A DNA stretch of 11,120 nt from Minisyncoccota bacterium (lineage in GTDB: Bacteria > Verrucomicrobiota > Lentisphaeria > Oligosphaerales > MVZH01), in NCBI GenBank assembly GCA_021734725.1, contig JAIPIM010000116.1:1-11120 (forward strand), given 5' to 3'. The position numbers were made by a program, and so were the translations under genes. The stretch's first letter is position 1. Every line of letters begins with the position of its first letter. Under the pieces are notes generated by a model. The model was not told the origin of the DNA and made no database searches. It saw nothing but the letters and a program-made list of their open reading frames with translations. Shown piece after piece: positions 5,212 to 11,120 of this stretch.

Positions 5212-7521
5212 ATGTTTCCGTCACAAGCTACTCATAACCGCACACTTCTGTCTGTAACCGCCGTACTCTGCGCCGTATTCGCATGGGCTCTTTCAGCCAC
5301 GGCCCAGGAGATCTCGGAGGTCACCATCCAGACGCGCGCCGGTGAACCCTTTGCCGAGGAAGTGGTGCCGGCAACCATCCACAGCCGTGAAGGAACCGAA
5401 TTCGATGCCGAAATCCTCTCGCAAGACATCGAACGCTTATACAAAACAGGCCTGATCACCGACGTCGAGGCCACATACAAAACGCAGGCGGACGGTACGG
5501 TGGCTATCACGTTCACAGTCGTACCGGTGCCGCGAGTCAACGCCATCATCATTGAGGGTAACGATTATCTGAGTGACGGCAAAATACGGGACAAAATAAC
5601 CGTGAAGACGGGCGAGCGGCTCGATCGCAAAGCCGTCGCCGAGAGTCGCCTGGCTGTAGAAACAATGTACGACCGAAAAGGGTATCACGGATCCACGGTG
5701 GAAATCCGTGAAACGCCGATGCCTCAGGCCAACAAAGTAAACCTCCTTTTCCAAGTTAAGGAAAACCCGCGTTACAAGCTGCGGAGCGTAGACTTTGCAG
5801 GCAACAAGGTGTTCTCGGACCGCAAACTTCGCGGGCAGATGCAAACCGATCCAACCTTCTGGAGCCATATTTTCCCAGCTGGCTTTTTTGCGGAACAGAA
5901 ACTCCAGGCAGACCGACAAAGACTGCAATCGTTTTATGCCGGGCATGGCTACCTGGACTTCAACATCTCCAACATCGAACGCAAATACAGCTCCAATCGT
6001 CAGTGGATCTCCATTGTCATTCATGTTGTTGAGGGACCCCAGTATACGGTCGATTCAGTGGCCGTCGCCGGACATAAAAAGTTCGGTTCAGGAGAACTGA
6101 TGCCGCTCGTAACTCTGGCCGCGGGCGATGTCTATGACCCCCGCACCGTCAATCGTGATATTCAGGCGATTAAAAGAGAATACGGCCCGCTGGGCTACAT
6201 CGACCTCAGCGTGCGCCCCCTGGTGCAAAAAGACACAGCCACCGATACCGTGGACGTCACATACCAAATTACGGAAGGCACCCCCGCCCGCATTCGCGAT
6301 ATCACAATTATAGGCAACGAAGTCACCAAAGACGAGGTCATCCGGCGGGAACTGAGAATTATGCCGGGCGAACCCGCCGATCCACAGAAGATCAGGACAT
6401 CCGAAGCGGTACTCAGGAACCTGCAGTACTTCGAAACCGTCTCGATCTCCCCGAAAAGTACCCCGGTTGACGATCTGAAGGATCTGGAAGTGCGGGTCAA
6501 GGAACAACGTACGGGGCAACTCATGGCGGGGGCGGGAATATCCAGTGAAGAAAACATTGTCGGGACACTGGAAATCGCACAACGCAACTTCGACTGGCGG
6601 GACTGGCCCACCCTGACCGGTGGCGGTCAGCGTGTGCGCATGCGCCTGCAACTTGGTACCGAGAGTAACGAATTCTCCTTCTCGTTCGTCGAACCATGGT
6701 GGCTGGACCGCCGCTTACGACTCGAGTTGAACGCCATGCACGTTGTACGTGATGAAGATGAGTATAGCCGTACAACCACCGGTGGCGCGGCCTCCGTCAC
6801 GCGAAAATGGCTGACCAACTGGCGCCAGTCCATCGGCTACCGAATAAACCTGGTCAGCCTCGACGAGTTCGAGGATGACGCGAGCCAGGAATTGCGGGAC
6901 GAAGAAGGGGATTACACCGTCAGTGCATTAACGTTTTCACTCTCGCGTGACACCCGGGACCGCGTGGTCAACCCCACCCGCGGTTCTCAACTGGGATTCC
7001 ACCTGGACCTGCAACCCGAAGCATTGGGAGGCTACACAAACCTGTACCGGCTGGACATGGAAGGCACCAAGTATTTCCCCGTTATCGAACGAGGTGTACT
7101 GAAAGTGCGCGGGGAGTTGGGGGTGGTGGACGAAATGGGCGGCGGCGATCCAGTGGCGATTTTCGACCGCTACTTCGCCGGTGGTTCATCCTCGTTCCGC
7201 GGCTTCGACCGGCGTGAAATCAGTCCAGTCGATGTGAATGGAGATTCCGTCGGCGGACAATCCATATTCCTGGGCTCCGCGGAATTCATCTATCAGGTCG
7301 TTGAAACGGTATACGCGAGCGTGTTCTCCGACTTCGGAAACGTTTGGCGCGACGCCTACGATTGGCAGCCGGATGAGATCAATGTCAGCGTAGGCCTCGG
7401 GCTGCAATTAGACCTTCCCATTGGCCCCATCCGCCTCGACTATGGCTGGCCGATTGTCGTTGAAGATGACGAACTCGATACCGGCGGGCGGCTTCACTTC
7501 AAGCTGGGCTACTATTTTTAG
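5212..7521 (+). CDS. bamA: Outer membrane protein assembly factor BamA
   Basis: 769 residues, normal for the Omp85 family. BamA is the core of the BAM complex, which folds and inserts beta-barrel proteins into the outer membrane. The N-terminus is a Sec signal peptide: RTLLSVTAVLCAVFAWALSA as hydrophobic core, with likely cleavage after ATA (about residue 32). Five POTRA domains can be followed by their VxxI.GN.../G-pattern repeats: about 33-110, 111-190 (IIIEGNDYLS), 191-285 (VDFAGNKVFS), 286-365 (VAVAGHKKFG) and 366-440 (ITIIGNEVTK). The rest is the beta barrel, with the conserved RGF loop motif at 663-665 and GPIRLDYGWP near the end. The last strand ends in Phe (LHFKLGYYF), the beta-signal recognised by BAM. 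The gene is 250 bases from dnaB and 68 before an Lpt permease gene, grouping outer-membrane biogenesis functions. skp/ompH and lpx genes, often next to bamA, are absent here. Confidence 0.96.
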   Translation: MFPSQATHNRTLLSVTAVLCAVFAWALSATAQEISEVTIQTRAGEPFAEEVVPATIHSREGTEFDAEILSQDIERLYKTGLITDVEATYKTQADGTVAITFTVVPVPRVNAIIIEGNDYLSDGKIRDKITVKTGERLDRKAVAESRLAVETMYDRKGYHGSTVEIRETPMPQANKVNLLFQVKENPRYKLRSVDFAGNKVFSDRKLRGQMQTDPTFWSHIFPAGFFAEQKLQADRQRLQSFYAGHGYLDFNISNIERKYSSNRQWISIVIHVVEGPQYTVDSVAVAGHKKFGSGELMPLVTLAAGDVYDPRTVNRDIQAIKREYGPLGYIDLSVRPLVQKDTATDTVDVTYQITEGTPARIRDITIIGNEVTKDEVIRRELRIMPGEPADPQKIRTSEAVLRNLQYFETVSISPKSTPVDDLKDLEVRVKEQRTGQLMAGAGISSEENIVGTLEIAQRNFDWRDWPTLTGGGQRVRMRLQLGTESNEFSFSFVEPWWLDRRLRLELNAMHVVRDEDEYSRTTTGGAASVTRKWLTNWRQSIGYRINLVSLDEFEDDASQELRDEEGDYTVSALTFSLSRDTRDRVVNPTRGSQLGFHLDLQPEALGGYTNLYRLDMEGTKYFPVIERGVLKVRGELGVVDEMGGGDPVAIFDRYFAGGSSSFRGFDRREISPVDVNGDSVGGQSIFLGSAEFIYQVVETVYASVFSDFGNVWRDAYDWQPDEINVSVGLGLQLDLPIGPIRLDYGWPIVVEDDELDTGGRLHFKLGYYF

Positions 7522-7589
7522 TACACTGACATCTTGCGGTCGCTAGCCACGGACGCCTTTACGAAACCGAGTTCCCTCCCGGAGGTCTC

Positions 7590-8690
7590 ATGAAGATCCT
7601 AAACCTCTACATCGGGAGAAATCTCCTCGTGGCCTTCGGAATGGCTCTCGTTATCTTGACATTTGTCATGATTTCAGCCAATTTACTGCGGGCGTTTGAC
7701 CTGATTGCCAGAGGAGTTTCCCCCGCCACACTCGCTGCATTCGTCGTCTACCTTCTGCCGCATATGCTGCAGTTCACGGTGCCGCTCGCCCTGCTATGCG
7801 CAACGGTCTTGGTCTTCAGCCGCCTTTCGGCGGACCGTGAACTCACTGCCATGCGCGCCAGCGGAATCAGCATTTGGCAGATTGTGGCGCCGAGCTTGCT
7901 CATGGCTGTTGTACTGAGTGGAGTTTGCCTGTACCTCCAGGCCGAGCTTGCACCGGAATACCGCTACAGGGCGGAAAACCTCAAAAACCCAGCCGCGATC
8001 CGTGATCCAACAGGCCTCCTGGAAGCCGGTCGGCACATTGAATTTCCAAGACGTATTGTCTATATCGGCAGAAAACATGACGACGTGATGAGAGATCTGC
8101 AGATCTATGTGCTCGACAAGCAGGGACAGATCACCCAGGATCTGATGGCTGAACGCGGACACATCAAGACGTTTAATCCGAATCGGGGTGAGATCACCCT
8201 TGCATTGCACGGTGTTGTAGCCGTGGACATCGTTCGCGACGCCTCAGGAACAGAGAAAACACGCCACTGGAGTGCCAAAGATCTGGAGCACACCATTACC
8301 ATGGGAACGAATGCCAACAGTCGCAGGCTGACACGGAAGCCCAAATACATGACAATCCGTACCTTGCTCGGCGCCATCTACCTCGCCCAGCAGCAAGGAG
8401 AATCGGCCAGCCATCTGTACATGGAATTGCACAAGCGCCTGTCACTTGCATTCGCGCCAATGGGGTTCCTCCTCATGGGCATCCCGTTCGGATTGCACAC
8501 CCGACGGTCGGAAACATCGGTCGGGTTGGTTATCAGTCTTATACTCGCATTTGTGTTCTATTGCTTTCTCCTCCTCGCTGACACGCTGGAGGACCAAAGT
8601 CAATACCACCCGGAATTCCTGGTCTGGCTGCCAAACATCATCTATCAGTTGGGCGGATTGACCGCTTTGCACTACATTACCAAACGGTAG
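7590..8690 (+). CDS. LptF/LptG-family lipopolysaccharide export permease (YjgP/YjgQ)
   Basis: 366 residues. LptF and LptG are inner-membrane partners of the LptB ATPase that extract LPS and pass it to the periplasmic bridge. The layout fits the family: three membrane helices at about 11-34, 47-76 and 92-114, a periplasmic beta-jellyroll-like region at about 116-275, then three helices at about 283-302, 308-330 and 340-362. The motif DRELTAMRASGIS after helix 2 is characteristic. I cannot decide between LptF and LptG, and only one copy is present here, so the partner must lie elsewhere. ATG 7590 follows GGAGG (7581-7585) with short, four-base spacing; the complement CCTCC lies immediately before it (7575-7579). 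Neighbouring bamA makes an envelope-biogenesis unit likely. Confidence 0.9.
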   Translation: MKILNLYIGRNLLVAFGMALVILTFVMISANLLRAFDLIARGVSPATLAAFVVYLLPHMLQFTVPLALLCATVLVFSRLSADRELTAMRASGISIWQIVAPSLLMAVVLSGVCLYLQAELAPEYRYRAENLKNPAAIRDPTGLLEAGRHIEFPRRIVYIGRKHDDVMRDLQIYVLDKQGQITQDLMAERGHIKTFNPNRGEITLALHGVVAVDIVRDASGTEKTRHWSAKDLEHTITMGTNANSRRLTRKPKYMTIRTLLGAIYLAQQQGESASHLYMELHKRLSLAFAPMGFLLMGIPFGLHTRRSETSVGLVISLILAFVFYCFLLLADTLEDQSQYHPEFLVWLPNIIYQLGGLTALHYITKR

Positions 8691-8750
8691 ACGCAACTAC
8701 CAACATGCCGAACTCGAAGCTGCTGTCTGCGTCTCTCGCAAGTGTGCCCC

Positions 8751-8789
8751 CGTGTCACAGCCGTGTATGCCGCACCAGACGTTGACACG
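8751..8789 (+). repeat. 7-base inverted repeat between lptF/G and lepA, overlapping a TTGACA
   Basis: CGTGTCA (8751-8757) and TGACACG (8783-8789) are perfect complements around a 25-base interval. The right arm overlaps TTGACA (8782-8787), an exact -35 consensus, but no good -10 follows at 16-18 bases. There is no T run, so it is not an intrinsic terminator. It could be an operator or chance; the arms are short. Confidence 0.3.
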
Positions 8790-8860
8790 CAGTGCGACAT
8801 CAAAAAGATACCATGCCCACGAAGGTCTATGGCAAATTGCGACATACGAAAAAAAAACGA

Positions 8861-8922
8861 CTTTGTCTCGCACTTCCGGTTGTTATGCTCAGAATGGTTT
8901 TGGATGTAGGTTCGAGACAAGG
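8861..8922 (+). repeat. Imperfect long hairpin in the lepA upstream region
   Basis: CTTTGTCTCG (8861-8870) pairs with CGAGACAAGG (8913-8922) over ten base pairs with one G-U. Inside, 8872-8879 can pair with 8900-8907 with one mismatch and two G-U pairs, leaving a terminal loop of about 20 bases. An A tract (8849-8857) lies just upstream, so on the minus strand the stem is followed, after three bases, by a run of T. It ends 34 bases before the lepA start, so it may be a leader RNA structure, a terminator of minus-strand transcripts, or a dyad around a promoter. Confidence 0.5.
8863..8889 (+). promoter_or_regulatory. Possible extended -10 promoter for lepA
   Basis: TGTTATGCT (8881-8889) fits an extended -10 (TGn then TATGCT). 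A weak -35-like TTGTCT (8863-8868) is 15 bases upstream, which is short. Predicted start of transcription would be near 8896, about 60 bases before lepA. The site is inside the inverted repeat 8861-8922. Motif evidence only. Confidence 0.25.
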
Positions 8923-8956
8923 TTTAGCTCTATTGTGAAAAAGTCTAGAAGGAATA

Positions 8957-10762
8957 ATGAAGGAGTTTATTGACACAATCCGCAATTTCGCGATCATCGC
9001 CCACATCGACCACGGCAAGTCGACGATCGCGGACCGTTTCCTGCTCCATACCCATACCATTTCCGAACGGGATTTCCACGATCAAGTTCTGGACGATATG
9101 GACCTCGAGCAGGAACGCGGCATAACCATCAAATCACATCCCGTGCGCATGGTGTACGAGCGCAACCCCGGAGAATCCTACCGGCTCAATCTCATTGACA
9201 CCCCCGGGCATGTCGACTTCTCCTATGAGGTCAGCCGCAGCCTCGCGGCATGTGAAGGTGCTTTGCTCGTCATCGATGCAGCCCAGGGCGTGCAAGCTCA
9301 GACAGTTGCGAACGTTAATCTGGCTATGCAGCTGAACCTGGAGATCATCCCGGACATCAATAAAATCGACCTGCCGGCCGCGGATCCGGAAACTTGCCTC
9401 GTGCAGATGGAAGAAATCCTGGCTCTGCCAGCAGACGATGCTCTCCTGGTAAGCGCAAAGGATGACATCGGCATCGATGATTTGTTGGAAGCCATTGTCG
9501 ATCGCATACCCGCTCCGCCCCTTCCGGAAGACGAACGCTTGCGCGCACTGGTTTTCGATTCGGTCTACAATCCATATCGCGGCGTTATCAGCTATGTCCG
9601 TGTTGTCAGCGGCAGCACCGACACCGGCAATCCTATTCAACTGTTCACCTCTAAACTCGAAACCGAAGTGAAAGAGACAGGTTTCTTCCGCCCCAAGATG
9701 ACGCCGGTAGAAAGCCTCAGCACTGGTGACGTCGGCTACATTATTACCAGCATCAAGGACCCGGCGGACATTCGCATCGGGGATACGATCACGTCGACGT
9801 CGGAGCCCTGCAACACCCCACTACCCGGATTCAAGGAATTGCAACCCATGGTGTTCAGCGGGGTTTACCCCATTGATACGCGGGACTTTGACAGCCTCAA
9901 GTTGAGCATTTCTAAACTGCAGTTGAATGACGCCGCATTTGTGGCCCAGCCCGAAACGTCCGCCGCTCTCGGCCCAGGGTTCCGCTGCGGCTTCCTGGGA
10001 CTCCTGCATATGGAAATTGTACAGGAGCGATTGCGCCGGGAATACAATATGGATATCATCGTTACATACCCCAGCGTGGTTTATCGCGTTGCTCTTAAGG
10101 ACGGAGATGTCATCGAGCTTGAGAACCCCGCCCACCTCCCGGACCCCACGGATATCGACCACATACAGGAACCCATTATCAATGCCAAGATTATTACCCC
10201 CACAGACTACCTGGGAAATGTTATGCAGTTGATCATGGAAAAACGCGGCGACGGCTTGGAAACGCATACCGTTGATGAACGTCATGTCCTTATTCATGCC
10301 TGCCTGCCACTGCACGAAATTGTGATCGAGTTCTATGACCGCCTGAAGACTATTACCCGCGGCTACGGCAGCATGGACTACGAGCGCGCCGGATATCGGA
10401 CAGAGGACTTGGCGCGACTTGAAATCCTGGTCAACGGAGAAACCGTCGATGCATTCGCTTCAATCGTGCATCGAGACCACGCCGCTCAACGAGGTCGCCA
10501 GCTCGCCGAACGACTGAAGGAAGTCATCCCCCAACAACTCTATCAAATTGCCATTCAGGCAGCAGTAGGCGGGAAAATCGTGGCTCGCGAAAATGTGCGG
10601 GCTCTGAGAAAGAATGTGACCGCTAAATGCTATGGCGGTGATATCACGCGCAAACGTAAACTCCTCGAAAAACAAAAAGCCGGTAAGAAGCGTATGAAAC
10701 AAGTGGGAAAAGTCGAAATCCCGCAGGACGCTTTTGTCGCCGTCTTAAAAGCGAAAGAATAA
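8957..10762 (+). CDS. lepA: Elongation factor 4 (LepA), back-translocating GTPase
   Basis: 601 residues (E. coli 599). LepA/EF4 is a ribosome-binding GTPase linked to ribosome assembly, initiation and back-translocation. G motifs are all present: AHIDHGKST (15-23), the RGITI switch region, DTPGH (81-85), NKID (135-138) and SAK (166-168). Beta-barrel and EF-G-like domains follow, and the end is the LepA-specific C-terminal domain (GGKIVARENVRALRKNVTAKCYGGDITRKRKLLEKQKAGKKRMK). The ATG 8957 gives the normal N-terminus; AAGGA 8949-8953 is only three bases upstream, tighter than usual. The gene follows a 266-base spacer and is only three bases from the next gene, the classic lepA-lepB pair. Confidence 0.97.
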   Translation: MKEFIDTIRNFAIIAHIDHGKSTIADRFLLHTHTISERDFHDQVLDDMDLEQERGITIKSHPVRMVYERNPGESYRLNLIDTPGHVDFSYEVSRSLAACEGALLVIDAAQGVQAQTVANVNLAMQLNLEIIPDINKIDLPAADPETCLVQMEEILALPADDALLVSAKDDIGIDDLLEAIVDRIPAPPLPEDERLRALVFDSVYNPYRGVISYVRVVSGSTDTGNPIQLFTSKLETEVKETGFFRPKMTPVESLSTGDVGYIITSIKDPADIRIGDTITSTSEPCNTPLPGFKELQPMVFSGVYPIDTRDFDSLKLSISKLQLNDAAFVAQPETSAALGPGFRCGFLGLLHMEIVQERLRREYNMDIIVTYPSVVYRVALKDGDVIELENPAHLPDPTDIDHIQEPIINAKIITPTDYLGNVMQLIMEKRGDGLETHTVDERHVLIHACLPLHEIVIEFYDRLKTITRGYGSMDYERAGYRTEDLARLEILVNGETVDAFASIVHRDHAAQRGRQLAERLKEVIPQQLYQIAIQAAVGGKIVARENVRALRKNVTAKCYGGDITRKRKLLEKQKAGKKRMKQVGKVEIPQDAFVAVLKAKE

Positions 10763-10765
10763 ACC

Positions 10766-11120
10766 GTGAAACTCGTTCTCTTCATTGTACTGGAACTGAT
10801 TCTCTTTTATTTCCTCGCAGGCCACTTTCTATTGCGTAGAGTGCTGCCGCGCGCATACAAACGGAAACGTCTCATGAAGGACTACGAACACCATATCCGC
10901 CGCATGGTGCGCGTGCATCGCGATGTCTTGGACGAAAAACATCTGCAGCCCTTGACTGAAGCGGCGAATACCCTGCGGCAAAAACGTCAGCAGAGCGACA
11001 TCGAAAAAGAGGCCGTTGACCGAACGATACAAGATGCCGACGAGACACTCCGGAAACTGGTGCCGCGGCATATTCGCCAACGGCACTGGATCGGCGAATA
11101 CCTGGAAGTCATGACCGTCG
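10766..11120 (+). CDS. lepB: Probable signal peptidase I, N-terminal part (cut by window end)
   Basis: Frame open from GTG 10766 to the window edge, 118 codons. Residues 2-23 are a hydrophobic membrane segment (KLVLFIVLELILFYFLAGHF) followed by basic residues. Residues 33-100 are highly charged and helical, probably a coiled coil, and the window ends at HWIGEYLEVMTV, which looks like the start of the membrane segment that precedes the catalytic Ser in signal peptidase I proteins (typically ...EYLE-hydrophobic-R-x-F-x-x-x-P-F-x-I-P-S/T-x-SM). The catalytic Ser and Lys lie beyond the window, so identification rests on this fragment and on the lepA-lepB order. Three bases separate it from lepA and no clear Shine-Dalgarno is present, implying coupling. 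ATG 10874 is an in-frame alternative but would discard the first membrane helix. Confidence 0.7.
   Translation, partial: MKLVLFIVLELILFYFLAGHFLLRRVLPRAYKRKRLMKDYEHHIRRMVRVHRDVLDEKHLQPLTEAANTLRQKRQQSDIEKEAVDRTIQDADETLRKLVPRHIRQRHWIGEYLEVMTV

Noticed and set aside
5437..6651. Two long minus-strand ORFs (195 and 187 codons) opposite bamA
   Set aside because: The + strand here encodes well-conserved POTRA domains of BamA; the antisense frames have no family motif or upstream ribosome binding site.
8861..8922. Invertible promoter flanked by inverted repeats
   Set aside because: The arms do flank a possible -10, but the segment between them is only 42 bases, far shorter than known phase-variable inversions, and no recombinase gene is nearby.
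8901..8925. tRNA T-loop-like GGTTCGA in the lepA spacer
   Set aside because: The five bases on each side of TTCGAGA (GTAGG and CAAGG) do not pair as a T stem, and no acceptor, D or anticodon arms can be drawn around it.
8752..8973. 73-codon + strand ORF from GTG 8752 overlapping the lepA start
   Set aside because: No Shine-Dalgarno, no recognisable motif, runs through the A tract and the hairpin, and overlaps lepA out of frame by 17 bases.
1..11120. Mobile element, CRISPR array, prophage, defence or secondary-metabolite system
   Set aside because: No transposase, integrase, direct-repeat array, terminal repeats or foreign-looking gene was found; every substantial + strand frame belongs to a known housekeeping family.

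Overview
All genes recognised in this window lie on the + strand. They form a compact housekeeping block of a Gram-negative (diderm) bacterium. Diderm status follows from a BamA outer-membrane assembly protein and an LptF/LptG-type lipopolysaccharide export permease. The organism cannot be named from sequence alone. The order prs-rplY-pth-rpsF-ssb-rpsR-rplI-dnaB, the long-tailed L25/CTC protein, and a signal peptidase with a long N-terminal extension would fit a PVC-group lineage (Verrucomicrobiota, Kiritimatiellota or Lentisphaerota), but this is an impression and not a measurement.

Region 1 (1-3407) is a tightly packed translation and replication operon: the 3' end of prs (PRPP synthetase), rplY/ctc (bL25), pth (peptidyl-tRNA hydrolase), rpsF (bS6, probable TTG start overlapping the pth stop), ssb, rpsR (bS18, zinc-binding type) and rplI (bL9). 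It closes with a clear intrinsic terminator at 3361-3407. Region 2 (about 3430-4962) is dnaB, the replicative helicase, which probably has its own promoter and has an ambiguous start codon. Region 3 (4963-8690) is envelope biogenesis: a 249-base spacer with notable secondary structure, then bamA, then one lptF/lptG-family gene. Region 4 (8691-11120) is a 266-base spacer with two inverted repeats, then lepA (EF4), then the 5' part of a gene read as lepB (signal peptidase I), cut by the window edge before its catalytic residues.

The genes fit together as machinery for growth: nucleotide precursor supply, ribosome parts and recycling, replication fork proteins (SSB and DnaB), then outer-membrane protein insertion, LPS transport and signal-peptide removal. 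I found no mobile element, CRISPR array, tRNA, rRNA, prophage or defence gene. I do not see an undescribed system in the protein-coding content. The most interesting unexplained signals are non-coding: competing inverted repeats between dnaB and bamA, and a long imperfect hairpin just before lepA. There are also a few protein-level oddities: Arg in place of the usual Asn in Pth's GGHNG motif, a very acidic L25 tail, and a long helical N-terminus on LepB.
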